Origin: Snodgrassella gandavensis
GTDB taxonomy: Bacteria > Pseudomonadota > Gammaproteobacteria > Burkholderiales > Neisseriaceae
Reading direction: 5' to 3'
NCBI RefSeq assembly: GCF_914768025.1
Contig: NZ_CAJZCE010000005.1
Coordinates: 1-64,000, forward strand
DNA length: 64,000 nt
Shown in pieces: positions 28,577 through 39,465 of this stretch; within the stretch, counting starts at the first letter, position 1, and every line of letters starts with the position of its first letter. The notes beneath the pieces are model-generated. The model did no database searches. It was not told the origin of the DNA and was given only the letters and a program-made list of their open reading frames with translations. A program made the translations under genes and the position numbers.

Positions 28577-29744
28577 ATCTATATCTTTTTATTATTGATT
28601 TATAATTACCAATTAATATCCAGCCAAATACATAGTGCCTTTTTATAAGTAGGTATATCGAAATATATTCATTATATTTCAGCATTTTATATCCTATTTA
28701 TACATATCAGATATTAATTAGCATACAATCATTCTGCTTAACTGTAACGCCAGAATCTTGCTTAAACTGGGATTATTACCACTTTAGGCACAGTAAACAG
28801 TCTGATTATTCTGCTTTATCCTTGCTGGCACAGGTGCATTTGTTGTGCTAAAAGCGTGCATAATCGTTACTTTGTTGCCAGCCCTCGAACACGCTGTTAA
28901 CAGAAAACCAGCCTGATATCTCTATCAAAATTAAGCCAGATAATTATTTATCAAACATAATCTCTTCATTAACAATATTATCTAAACAGGTTCAGCATCA
29001 TAAAATTCACACCAAATTTATGCTAAATACATAAATTTATCTGTCAGCATTGGTTTAAATAAAACAATAAATTTTCAGTTTTTGAAAATACTATTTGATT
29101 GCTAGATTAACTTTATTTCACTGTATTCAAAATTTAAATAGTAATTAAATTGTCAGAATTTTCATTCTATAGCCTTAATAAATAAAAGTATTTACATAGC
29201 CTGTATAGGCAGATAGGCGAATTTGGTTTTATTTCATTATTCACATCAATCCACCCTGCTTACCATTGCAGGGTGATGTGTCTGTAATTTTGAATAATGT
29301 AATTAAACGCTTCTGCCAGCTATCAGCACAACCAACACTTATCTAACAAATGTTGTACCGAAAATTAAATTTAATCGAATTCAGCATCAGAATATCTCAG
29401 AGCTTTGTATTTTGCGCTCAATTTTCTTTTTATGTCTGAATCCAAAATGGATAAAGCCGTAGCCAAGCAATATATTGCTACAGCACCAATATCATTTTTA
29501 CTAAATAACAGTAATTCAATCTAAGTTGTTTGCGAATATTATCACACCTTATTCTTTATAAGCAAATTATTTGCACTAACCCATTTGATAAAACTAAAGC
29601 CCAGAAACCATTCAAACACACCATGCTTATTACATAAAAAAATAGTACATTGCTGTACGCTTTGATTTAAGTTTTGAACGATTAAAAAGGTTAATAGCAT
29701 GTTTATATAACCAAATTTATTGGCCATTTTTTACTTATCGCCCT

Positions 29745-30030
29745 ACTCATACAGGAAATACAAGCGAATTATTGCTTTTATCCACATCAGCGAGCTGGTT
29801 CCGTATCCGCGCAATAAAATCGCTCTTTGCACTAGTGCCAATTACCGTTGTTGTTAAGAATAAATGCGCCATATCTGATAACAATACATAATCCCAGTGT
29901 ACGGTTTTAATATTTAGGCAAATATCTCTGCTTTATCGATTGAAAAAAAATTGCTCAGTTTTTTGCGTTGCAAACAGATTATCTTCTGGCACAATATGCT
30001 TAATATTACTGGCTACGGCATTAACCTGTG
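29745..30030 (-). pseudogene. Decayed fragment of the 31697..34114 surface-protein gene
   Basis: aatacaagcgaattattgcttttatccacatcagcgagctggttccgtatccgcgcaataaaatcg... resembles 31722-31785; a later stretch (ttttttgcgttgcaaacagattatcttctggcacaatatgctta) resembles 32438-32500. Confidence 0.7.
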
Positions 30031-30079
30031 CAGATAAAAGCCTTATATGTTTTAGTATATGTACCAAGCCAGAAAGTAA

Positions 30080-30112
30080 GGCCACGGAAATTTATTTCCG
30101 TGGCCTGTTTTA
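30080..30112 (-). terminator. Strong intrinsic terminator (ggccacggaaatttatttccgtggcc)
   Basis: GC-rich stem followed by a T-rich run downstream of 30133..31002. Confidence 0.7.
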
Positions 30113-30132
30113 ACTCTCTAATTCTGTTTATA

Positions 30133-31002
30133 TTACCTGACAATATAATGCTGATTATGCACACTGATATCGGGAATCCGCCGCTGTGACTGAAAAATAT
30201 CATAAGCTGGTTTCAACTCCTGCCAAAAAGCATCATGTGTAGAACCTTGATATTTTTTCATATTGGCCGTATTCATTTTGAACGGAAAAATATGTATTGG
30301 GACTTCTGTCTGACCACTATTTAATGCCTGACTAACCAATGCATAGATTTCTTCTATACCATTATCTGTCATGGCATAGCAGCCAATAGAAACACATTTG
30401 CCATGAATCATTATATAACTGCCTGTATAGCCTTTTGACCTGTCATAGGCATTCGGGTAGCCAATATTAAACGCCAGATGATAATTGCTGTTTGGATTGA
30501 GCAGACTCTTCCGCGTAGCATAAAATCCTTCCGGACTTTTGCCATCTCCTTCTGCCTTTTTAGGCCCTAAGCCACCGGAGAAGGTACATATTTTCCAGAT
30601 TTTAGATAACTGGTACTGCTGATTTTTATGTTTATACCATATTTCCAGTATACCTTCCTGCTTGAACAGTCTCAAATAAATTTTATCCCCGGGAGCAGGA
30701 AAATTAATGCTGGTAGCTTGTGCCTGATTCATTACAGGATGGGTATTGTGAAAGCTATTTGATATATTATTAATAGCAGGTATTGTGTCAATGTACGCTG
30801 ACTGATTTTTCCATACAAAGAAAATGCCTACAATTAAAGTAAGCAGGCAACAGATAATATTGCAGATGAAAACTTTTTTATATCTTGATTTAATACCAGT
30901 ATTTTTATTTCTAAATAGATTAGAAGCCAGTAACCCAATAAAAGCAGCAAGCAAAAATATCAGACTGGATAAGCAAAGCAAATTTCCAATTAGTTTCGAC
31001 AT
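30133..31002 (-). CDS. Membrane-anchored L,D-transpeptidase (YkuD)-family protein
   Basis: IYLRLFKQEGILEIWYK...GGLGPKKAEGDGKSPEGFY...YIMIHGKCVSIGCYAMTD catalytic region HGxxxSxGCyaM. Confidence 0.85.
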   Translation of the reverse strand: MSKLIGNLLCLSSLIFLLAAFIGLLASNLFRNKNTGIKSRYKKVFICNIICCLLTLIVGIFFVWKNQSAYIDTIPAINNISNSFHNTHPVMNQAQATSINFPAPGDKIYLRLFKQEGILEIWYKHKNQQYQLSKIWKICTFSGGLGPKKAEGDGKSPEGFYATRKSLLNPNSNYHLAFNIGYPNAYDRSKGYTGSYIMIHGKCVSIGCYAMTDNGIEEIYALVSQALNSGQTEVPIHIFPFKMNTANMKKYQGSTHDAFWQELKPAYDIFQSQRRIPDISVHNQHYIVR

Positions 31003-31489
31003 ATCTTCTCTTCTCTCGCCTTCTATACAAGGTTAATTGTAATTACGGCCAATCATTTTCAATCAAAAAATTCGATCAACAATATTACGTATTTACTTTA
31101 AAAGTAAATAAATATAAATTTTCTAATATTACTATAGTATGTAAGCTTAAACCAATTTAATTGGGATTTAAATTTTTGAATCTGGTTCTGGCGCTTTCTT
31201 CATTAATTTATATGACATCTTTAATATGCTTAAACAATTAGTTAGCCAAAAGCAATAAGAAAGTTTGAATGATAGGGATATATTATTTGTTGAACGGGCA
31301 TAACCGATGTCATGATTTCCTGATTATTTTCTTTATGCAATACCGTTTGTTGATAAATTTTTGCAATTTAATCAGATATCAGATATATGCCATTTAAATG
31401 AACAACTTAATCCGGCCGGTCGCTACTGCGCAAGATAAGGTACTTTTGCATAAATACACCCAATTAAATAATAAACTGGCTGCTTTTTG

Positions 31490-31680
31490 AGCAGCCAGTT
31501 TACTTTGCTTGGTTACTTCTGTATCCACGCCACTGAATTCATATAAATGCACCACATCTCCATCAAGTGCCAGAAAATTAGCGGTTTTATCTCTGTTTTT
31601 ACTTCATGGATTAAAATGCCTGTATCCGTGGCTTTCAACAGCCTAGTAACCAATTCACTAATAGCCTGCTTGGCTGATGG
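31490..31680 (-). pseudogene. Second decayed fragment of the surface-protein gene
   Basis: ttactttgcttggttacttctgtatccacgccactgaattcatataaatgcaccacatctccatcaagtgccagaaaatt resembles 33053-33130. Confidence 0.7.
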
Positions 31681-31696
31681 CTTAATTGGCTACTTT

Positions 31697-34114
31697 TCAC
31701 ATCTCGTGTACTGACACAGGAAGTGTAACCGAATTATTACTTGTATCCGGATCAGCGAGCTGGCTCTGCACCCGAGCAATAAAATCACCCTTACCATCGG
31801 CTCCAGTTACCTTTACTGTTAGCAATACAATAGCCGCTTCACCTAATGGCAGCTCATTAACCCGCTTTTCTGCCTTATTGTAATTGCCCATCAGTACTTT
31901 CTGGCTGGTTATTTGCAGATTAGAGCCTAAAACAGGTTGCAGATAAATATTGCGTGCATCCATTGGCCCTTTATTGCTGATGGTTACTAACACTTGCACA
32001 CTATCATCAGCTAGTGTAGGTATCCGCCGCAGTTTTTCAACCTCCAGCGCAATATCGGCCACACCAGGCTGTACAGCAACGCTAACCTGATTATTATTTA
32101 AATCAGCATCCTCAGTCTCACTATCTACGCGTGCAGTGAACTGGCCAACTTTTTCAGTGCCTTTTATTTTTACTGTTAGCAATAGCTTCGTACTTTCACC
32201 GGCTGCAAGCTTATCAATCCGCTCATCCTGAGTATTGTAATTTCCCGCCACAACTTTCTGGCCGGTAATTTCAAGATTATCAGATAAATTAGTCTGCATA
32301 TAAATATTACGTGCGCTTGCTGTGCCCTGATTTGCGATAGTCAGCAATAACTGCGTTGTATCCTGTGCTAATACAGAATCCCATTGTACGAGTTCAATAT
32401 TCAGTGATACATCTGCTTTACCAGGTACAGAAGGCTGAGCAGCTTTTTGCTTCGCAAACAGATTATTTTCTGCATGCATATTATCTGTTAACACAATATG
32501 CTCAATCTTGCCTGCTACAGCATTACCTCCGGCACTGCCCGCAATAGCTGGCCCGTCAATCATACCCGCTACATCGGTAACCCAGATGGAATAGTCGCCA
32601 GCCAGTAACTTATCGAAAATAAACTTACCTGAATCATCAGTATAAGCAACCTGCTCAACCCTATTGCCAGCGTTATCCTGACCAGACAAGACAACTTTAA
32701 CATGATTCAGCCCGGGTTCTCCATTATTCAGCAGACCATTTGCATCCAGATCATTGTACACCTTACCAGCAATCATGCCCTTAGCCTGAACATTTTCATG
32801 CTTAAATAAATTATATTTTCCGGTTGAATCATGATCAAAGACATTCACATAATAAGACCAAGACAAATCTTTATTACGTGATTTGGATAACCAGACATTA
32901 TCATTTAATAAGCGTTTACCATCCGAACGTACAACATCATGTGGCTGTTTGCTACCTTTAAAAGGATCAGCTACTTTGGTATAGACAAACCCACTGGTGG
33001 CCGGAAAAGTTAGCTGATAGCCATCACTGGCTGTTTTTAAAGCAGCCTGATTACTTTGCTCGCTTACTTCTGTATCCACACCATTGGATTGATACAGGCG
33101 CACCACATCACCATCAAGTGCCAGAAAATCGGCAATATTATCACTATCAGGCAAATCAACTGTCACATCATGGATTAAAGTGTGTGTATTCGTGGCCTTT
33201 AACAGACTGGTAACAGCACCACCCAAAGTATCAGCATGAGTAAATGTCGCATTGAAATCAGTAAACGTACCCGACAGACTGGCACTCATATTCCAACGGC
33301 CGACAGTAGCCGCACCCGCGTCTATATCACCAAAATTCAGCAACAAACTTTTGCCGGCCGGCTGATTTCCGATATAGCTACCCAGAATACTGAAGTCAAC
33401 CAGTAAATTCTTTTTGTTTTCGACAATTTTAGGCTGGGCTGAATCAATCATGGTTTTATAGGAAATACCTTTACCGTCATTTTTGATGCGTACGCCCAAA
33501 GTAAATGGAACAGGCGGTTCTTCCTCTGCAGTAAAAGGATCATCCCCGTAAACCTCACCCGGCAAGAAATAATCCAATGTCAGCAATGGCTGCGGTTTCA
33601 CCACCACGTAATCAGGCGCAACATCAACCGTGGTTTCCTGACCATTGAGCTCATAGGTAAGTCTGGCACCAATGTTGTAAAGCGTGTCTTTATCTTTAGC
33701 AGCTCCATATGCCGGTATAATCAGCCAGTGAATATTCGCGTTGGATTTTGCTGTTATCTGCCCTGTTCCGCTGATATCATTAACCCCGGAGAGGGAATTA
33801 ATACGATAGAAAAACTTGGCTTTACTCTCCTCAGTGCTCTGAGTTACCTCAACCGGCTGATTATCCTTATCAGTAAAAATCAGCTCAACCCGGATATTTT
33901 TCAGCCTGTCGTCCAGACCGTTTTTAATTAACATTCGTGCATCAAAAGCCTGTCGCTCAAAAGACAGTTTCTGCTCAATCACGATTTTAACTTCTGCACA
34001 CTCTACATCTTGCGCAAATACTGATCTGGCTGGCATTATGCTACAGAAAAAAAATGCCAGAAGAGTCAGCATATGGCAAAATCCTTTGCAATATTTGAAT
34101 AGGGTACCCTTCAT
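31697..34114 (-). CDS. Exported surface protein with SdrD-B-like and DUF11/CARDB-like repeats
   Basis: 805 aa; signal peptide; MIAGKVYNDLDANGLLNNGEPGLNHVKVVLSG...DDSGKFIFDKLLAGDYSIWV and two repeated modules (...LLLTIANQGTASARNIYMQTNLSDNLEITGQKV / VLVTISNKGPMDARNIYLQPVLGSNLQITSQKV). Confidence 0.85.
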   Translation of the reverse strand: MKGTLFKYCKGFCHMLTLLAFFFCSIMPARSVFAQDVECAEVKIVIEQKLSFERQAFDARMLIKNGLDDRLKNIRVELIFTDKDNQPVEVTQSTEESKAKFFYRINSLSGVNDISGTGQITAKSNANIHWLIIPAYGAAKDKDTLYNIGARLTYELNGQETTVDVAPDYVVVKPQPLLTLDYFLPGEVYGDDPFTAEEEPPVPFTLGVRIKNDGKGISYKTMIDSAQPKIVENKKNLLVDFSILGSYIGNQPAGKSLLLNFGDIDAGAATVGRWNMSASLSGTFTDFNATFTHADTLGGAVTSLLKATNTHTLIHDVTVDLPDSDNIADFLALDGDVVRLYQSNGVDTEVSEQSNQAALKTASDGYQLTFPATSGFVYTKVADPFKGSKQPHDVVRSDGKRLLNDNVWLSKSRNKDLSWSYYVNVFDHDSTGKYNLFKHENVQAKGMIAGKVYNDLDANGLLNNGEPGLNHVKVVLSGQDNAGNRVEQVAYTDDSGKFIFDKLLAGDYSIWVTDVAGMIDGPAIAGSAGGNAVAGKIEHIVLTDNMHAENNLFAKQKAAQPSVPGKADVSLNIELVQWDSVLAQDTTQLLLTIANQGTASARNIYMQTNLSDNLEITGQKVVAGNYNTQDERIDKLAAGESTKLLLTVKIKGTEKVGQFTARVDSETEDADLNNNQVSVAVQPGVADIALEVEKLRRIPTLADDSVQVLVTISNKGPMDARNIYLQPVLGSNLQITSQKVLMGNYNKAEKRVNELPLGEAAIVLLTVKVTGADGKGDFIARVQSQLADPDTSNNSVTLPVSVHEM

Positions 34115-35894
34115 TATTTAACCTTTATGTATCATTATTCATCTTATCGAATTTACAAATAATGCAGCCAATACCTTAATATCATTTGTGCATTTATCTG
34201 TTTACGCTCCTTTTATGTATTATTCGAATCTGCTTTCAATTTATATTTAAATTTCTTTTATTCTCCATCTGCTATATCCATATATTGTATTGTTTAAATG
34301 AAATTTATCTATTATTTGTATTTTAATTTTCAGCTAAATAATCTCGCACCTATTCATAAGGAATATTGCCATAGCGAAATTTTCAAATCTGGCCATATTG
34401 TCATCAAGCGTTAGCAGATTCATTTCCAATATGAAAAAGGATATTACAGTTATCATAAACTGCATAATGACAGCAGCCAGTTAGTCGAAAATCGTTTACA
34501 GACCACGATAGCCAGCGCAATTACAATGCTGCTGGCAAAACAAAATTTACCTGAAAAATTTATATACAAGATTACAACCAAAGCTTGATTAAGGCGCGTT
34601 AGCTGTTTAAATTATGTGCATTAATGCGGTTAATAAAAATAATACTGTCTGCATGTTTATGCAGCGCCAAGAGCAATGTAGTGTTTAATTCACTTTTAAT
34701 CAGAATAAAAATACATTTTTCAGTTTCAGCTCAAGAACAATACCGCATATTATTTTTAACTATCTATAAGCGCAAAAAAGCTGTTTATTTAACCTGAGTT
34801 TGCATCTAACTATTTAGCAAGCTTTATAATGATATAGAATATAATAATTTACTTACTTAATTTTCAGCAATATTCAAATAGTCGGTAAATGGCCTGCAAT
34901 CATTTTGCCATAACAATAATTTTATCTGTAAATAGAAATAAGCTGCTTATAAACAATCTCTGCCACTTTTTAGCATCCAATATAGAAAATAATAACCATA
35001 TCAATAAATCAGCATATTTATTTAAAGTATAAAATATCGCAGGTTAAACGATTAGCGTTAATTAAAACAGCTAGCACTTACCAGATTCCTGCTCAATACT
35101 ATCTTTATCAATTATGTATATTAAACTCCATTTCTCATTCCTTTCCTTTTTCATATGATACTTAATCAAAACCAACCTTATACGGAAAAATTAAAATTAC
35201 TCGATTAAATTTTAAAATATTTTTTTAACTATACTCTCTTTTAAGCATAATTTGCAAGTTTTAAGCAAACTAAACTGTTTCAGACAGCGTTAAAATCTTG
35301 TGCTACCAAAGCCTGCAATTATCAGCAAAAGCACTATTTATATCGCTAAATAGTTTTATAATAACTTTCCTGCTTGCACCGTAATGTATCAATGCTGTTT
35401 ATTATATAATTATTTAGCATTTACTAGTTGATAATATCCATCCCAATATGATTGCATGCTTATCAACTCATTTTACTAGCAACATATATATATAATTGAC
35501 ATTATCATATCTATCCTGACTACAAAGATTGCATAAGTCCGAACCTGCAATTGCGGCGTATAGCATAGATTTATGCAGATTAAACAAAAGCATCACCAAC
35601 TATAGAAGTGCCTTTGGATGATGAAACAAAAATACAATTTTAAACCAGCGCAGTAAGCACAAATCCACTGTGTTTATCCACAAAGCCAACCCACAGACTA
35701 AGCGTTAGCAATTATCGGATAGGGTTTAAATATAAATCGATATTAGCATCGTCTTCATTGAAGCGGTAAAAAAACGCGATATCCGTACTTACAAAGTATC
35801 AAGTTATAAATAATTGGTTTGTTAATTCCAAATATATCCTAGTTCCTTGTGATAAATACTTGCAGTTAACTAACCAATCTCAAATTTATCTTTC

Positions 35895-36126
35895 CGACGG
35901 CGTGCCTAGTGCAGTGGTAGATTTATTGTGCGATAAATAATACTCATCAGATCAGGTATAGCATAAATACTGGCAACTTACACAAGAAGTATGTGCCAAA
36001 AAATTAGGCATAATCCAACTAGCTTATTCGCAACTGGAATCATCAAAACAACTACGTAAAGCCACAACAATTAAATTGGCTAGCGCATTGAATATTCATG
36101 AAAGCCAACCAGACTTACTTACATAA
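35895..36126 (+). pseudogene. XRE/HTH antitoxin-like regulator, degenerate
   Basis: Frame reads ...SDGVPSAVVDLLCDK* and then YWQLTQEVCAKKLGIIQLAYSQLESSKQLRKATTIKLASALNI. Confidence 0.6.
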
Positions 36127-36127
36127 T

Positions 36128-36545
36128 AAAAAAACCCGCCAAGAATCAGGCGGGTAAAAATAGTAAAGTATATCAACTAAAAAGGAGAAATATGTTAAGA
36201 GCTCTCGTTTGGGCGCATAAAAAGTCCCACACCAGCATAAAAACAGGAAAAGAGATTAACGGTTAGTAATATACTAAATATTCAAGTCATACGCAATGGT
36301 AAATTTTAAAATATTTACTTTTTTACACATACGACCCAGACAGCACTAACGTCCTCACTACCCGTTCAATCCACGTTTCCCAACTCATCATAGCATAATG
36401 ACGTGCTATGATTGCACGGTACTTAAAGCAGGCGCTTTTCTGCCCGTATTCGAGACTAAGCATATTGAACGCTTGCAATTGCTTTGAGTTCATAACAACG
36501 CACTTTTTACCAGTGCCAATACCTCAGACTGGCAGTGCATGGAAA
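36128..36545. repeat. Diverged ~420-bp direct repeat, copy A
   Basis: aaaaaacccgccaa...aaagtatatcaactaaaaaggagaaa..., similar along its length to 40790-41225. Confidence 0.75.
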
Positions 36546-36920
36546 AACACACGCCACCGGGCAGCAAAAACTGATGAATGTCGGATAGTAGTGCGAGCTA
36601 ACAAAGGGCTTAAAATATGTGCATAATAAAAACACACTATCGGGCACAGACTTAAAACTGCGGGCATGCATGCAGAAGATAGAAAGGATTTATTAGCGCA
36701 CAAATCAGGCAAGAATGCTACTCCCGATTATCCAGTTACAGTGCTTACGCGCTTGCTTGAATTTGCAGATAGCGCGCAGGAAACTGCCCCTAGACAGAAA
36801 AAAGCATGCACAATCATAAGCAGGAAAGTAGCATCAATTGCACGAAACCAGCACACATAGATGCTATAGAAAAAATAGACACTTTCTGTATCCGTTTCTA
36901 ATATTGTCAACAGCTCAATT

Positions 36921-36971
36921 GGTAGCGGTAAGCGAGATCGAACCACTGACCTCTTGCCTGCCACACAAAGG
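36921..36971 (-). repeat. Partial tRNA-Ala-like sequence, candidate att remnant
   Basis: ggtagcggtaagcgagatcgaaccactgacctcttgcctgccacacaaagg versus tRNA 43134-43184 ggtggaggtaagcgggatcgaaccgctgacctcttgcatgccatgcaagcg. Confidence 0.65.
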
Positions 36972-37483
36972 CTTTTAATGTTATTTTTATTAATCAAAGC
37001 ATTAGCCTATTACAACCATTAACACTACTATTTTAAACCATTGTATATACGTGCATTACCAGACTGTATCGGCACCATATTGACACCAGACTGATACCCG
37101 TAATTTTGCGGGTAGAATGAGCCAAATTGAATGCCTTTAACCGCAAAACAGCTAAGAGTAACTATCCTCCAAGCAAAGATTGCTACGATTGAGTTGTTGT
37201 AATCTCCACAACAACTGAATTTACATCCCTTTCACGTAAGCCCGAAAACGGGCGCACGTAAGCTACCCAGATAATACATTTCAACCGTTGTGATTCCCAC
37301 TACGGTTGTCTCGAAAACAATCTAGTTATGCTTATTTCTACCATAACTCATTACATCTACCCTTGTTGTCGGTAAAACCAAAATGCTTTAGCTAAAGTTT
37401 CAGGTATTTGACAATAAATATCGTTAAGCATTTTTTAACAACCGCGGTGATTTCCACCACGGTTGATTTTTTACTTACACGAA

Positions 37484-37744
37484 TTACTGAATAGCATTTA
37501 CCAGCGCACTATGTCGCCTTGCACAATCGTTATACTTCCCTACTATCCCAACTGCCCACGGCAAGATATCTGTGCCTGTAGTCCCGTTTAACGGACTTAA
37601 TGCAGGGCATGGCTCAGTAAGATTAGCTGGAATGCTAGCGACTGCTGATGGCTTCGTTGATGATGCGCACCCCTGAAGCATCCAGACACACATTAGTGTA
37701 CACAGGAACTTTAACAATCTTTGTAACTTGCGCTTGTCGTTCAT
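37484..37744 (-). CDS. Rz1-like spanin lipoprotein, overlapping Rz
   Basis: Lipobox-like MLQGCASS, Pro-rich; out-of-frame overlap with the 3' end of 37635..37970. Confidence 0.7.
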   Translation of the reverse strand: MNDKRKLQRLLKFLCTLMCVWMLQGCASSTKPSAVASIPANLTEPCPALSPLNGTTGTDILPWAVGIVGKYNDCARRHSALVNAIQ

Positions 37745-37970
37745 CTTGTTTTACCTCATTCTTCGCTTTCTGTTTCTCATATTCTTGGCTGGCTTTGTTA
37801 GCCGCCGCCTGCTGTTTGGCCAAAGCTTCCTGATATTGGTGCCGAACTTCTTCCGTGCCCTTGCTATAGCCTTTCTGGTACTGCTTGCTGCCGTAGCTAA
37901 GCACAGCAAATAGCACCATCAAGGCAAGCAAAGCCCAAGCACCCACTACCGGATAATTAATGTTTTTCAT
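37635..37970 (-). CDS. Rz-like inner-membrane spanin
   Basis: N-terminal TM then coiled coil (QYQEALAKQQAAANKASQEYEKQKAKNEVKQ), VYTNVCLDASGVRIINEAI. Confidence 0.75.
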   Translation of the reverse strand: MKNINYPVVGAWALLALMVLFAVLSYGSKQYQKGYSKGTEEVRHQYQEALAKQQAAANKASQEYEKQKAKNEVKQDERQAQVTKIVKVPVYTNVCLDASGVRIINEAISSR

Positions 37971-38467
37971 TGCACCACCTCAAAGTGTTGTAAATCTTTG
38001 ATTTTCTGCCAGTTACTGCCCAAATTGATTGTTACACCCAATTCTGCCGCTGTCTGTTTCATGGCTGCCGTGATGGCTTTGAATTTTTTAAGGTCAGAAT
38101 CTTTCATATTTATTGGATAAGGGTAAATATCAACAGTGCGGCCGGTTGCATGTTTACTGGCCAATATCTGGCTAACCCATGTAACTTGTCTTTCGTTAGG
38201 TCGAGCATATTCAGGGTCGATGTCTTTTTGGGTGCACTCACTGGCCATGCGGCCTTTGCCATAATTGATTGAACACTGTTCTTTACTGTGTTTACCTTCT
38301 ACAACAGTAAAATCCTGCGTAGTACTCTGCATAGCTCGCTCAACCACCTTAACCCGATTAGGATTAACACCCTGTAGATTGTTTAAAGAACGTTTGCCTA
38401 ATTTGTACATATCAAAACCTTTCATGCATAAAAAAAGCAGCCGAAATGACCGCCTCGTCGTTGTCAA
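37967..38467 (-). CDS. Phage endolysin, M15-type peptidase (likely start MYKLGKRS)
   Basis: YKLGKRSLNNLQGVNPNRVKVVERAMQ...HATGRTVDIYP...LGVTINLGSNWQKIKDLQHFEV. Confidence 0.88.
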   Translation of the reverse strand: MTTTRRSFRLLFLCMKGFDMYKLGKRSLNNLQGVNPNRVKVVERAMQSTTQDFTVVEGKHSKEQCSINYGKGRMASECTQKDIDPEYARPNERQVTWVSQILASKHATGRTVDIYPYPINMKDSDLKKFKAITAAMKQTAAELGVTINLGSNWQKIKDLQHFEVVQ

Positions 38468-38476
38468 AAATCACCA

Positions 38477-38728
38477 CTATTTAACCGTGCTGATCATTTC
38501 AGGCAGTCGCCATGCCAAAATGAGCAATAGCAAAATCAGCACTGCCGTCCACAAGGTTTTACGCAACTCTTTTGGTGTAAAATGAATAGTTTCCATAAAA
38601 ATTCCTAGAAAATTAAACGTAAATCGTTTATGATTGGCCATGTTGTCCAAAGCCTCATTTGAATAACAAAAGCCCCCAAGGAGTGCGAATCCCTGAGGGC
38701 ATTTTTTTGTGTTAAAAAAAGCCAGCAT
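38477..38728 (-). CDS. Small single-TM protein, possible holin/lysis accessory (likely start METIHF)
   Basis: METIHFTPKELRKTLWTAVLILLLLILAWRLPEMISTVK upstream of the endolysin. Confidence 0.5.
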   Translation of the reverse strand: MLAFFNTKKCPQGFALLGGFCYSNEALDNMANHKRFTFNFLGIFMETIHFTPKELRKTLWTAVLILLLLILAWRLPEMISTVK

Positions 38729-38759
38729 TTAGCTGGGTTAAATCTGTTACAGATTCAAA

Positions 38760-39260
38760 TTATTTAGATTCGGATTTAATAGCTTTCCCTGTTATGAATA
38801 TAGTTACGATAGCAACTAGAGAGGCTCCCATTATGGAAGCACCTAATGCTGGCGAGCCAGTCCATATAAGCAGAAAAGATAATATGAAAAACAATAAAAC
38901 CGCAACGAAAGCAATCCACTGTCCTCTTTGTTGCAGTTGAAGAGATTTATTTATGTAATTGATATCGCATTCTGTCTTATGCCGGTCTAATTCAATTCTT
39001 GCCAACTGCTCCTTTTCGACACTTTGCATTATCCGATCCGCACCATTAGGTATAAGCTGATTATACATAGCTAAATCTTCAGGACTAGGAAGTGGCCCTG
39101 AATGAAATCTAGCAATTATCTTACTTACAAGTTGAGGATTTTCTTCCAGTTTATCAAGTATGTCTAATTCCTCTAGTTGACATATCTCTTTCTCAGTATT
39201 TTGAGATTGGGGGCATGAGGCCTTTGTTTCTTCGCTATCACGGCGTTGATTATCGCTCAT
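38760..39260 (-). CDS. DUF2335 family membrane protein
   Basis: FHSGPLPSPEDLAMYNQLIPNGADRIM plus two C-terminal TM segments. Confidence 0.8.
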   Translation of the reverse strand: MSDNQRRDSEETKASCPQSQNTEKEICQLEELDILDKLEENPQLVSKIIARFHSGPLPSPEDLAMYNQLIPNGADRIMQSVEKEQLARIELDRHKTECDINYINKSLQLQQRGQWIAFVAVLLFFILSFLLIWTGSPALGASIMGASLVAIVTIFITGKAIKSESK

Positions 39261-39465
39261 TATCTTTAATTTTTCTTATAGCCTGCTGAAAATCACCATC
39301 AATTTTTTTCATATCCCCCCGAAGGGACAAAATATCCTGAATCTGGCCATTTTCAATCGATACCTGAAAAGGTAATTTACTTATTGTGCTCCGAGGAAAT
39401 AAATCAAAGGCGGAACTCATTCCGACAATAAAAGATTTACTTAATATCTTCACACCCGTCTCCAT
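39250..39465 (-). CDS. Hypothetical protein overlapping the DUF2335 gene
   Basis: 71 aa; 11-nt overlap with the downstream gene. Confidence 0.4.
   Translation of the reverse strand: METGVKILSKSFIVGMSSAFDLFPRSTISKLPFQVSIENGQIQDILSLRGDMKKIDGDFQQAIRKIKDNER

Noticed and set aside
36408-36997. Small ORFs in the repeat and tRNA-like region
   Set aside because: Fall in decayed prophage sequence and overlap the att-like tRNA fragment; no recognisable proteins.
37193-37465. Hairpin cluster considered as a CRISPR array
   Set aside because: Stems vary, spacing is irregular (about 40-115 nt), and no cas genes are in the window.
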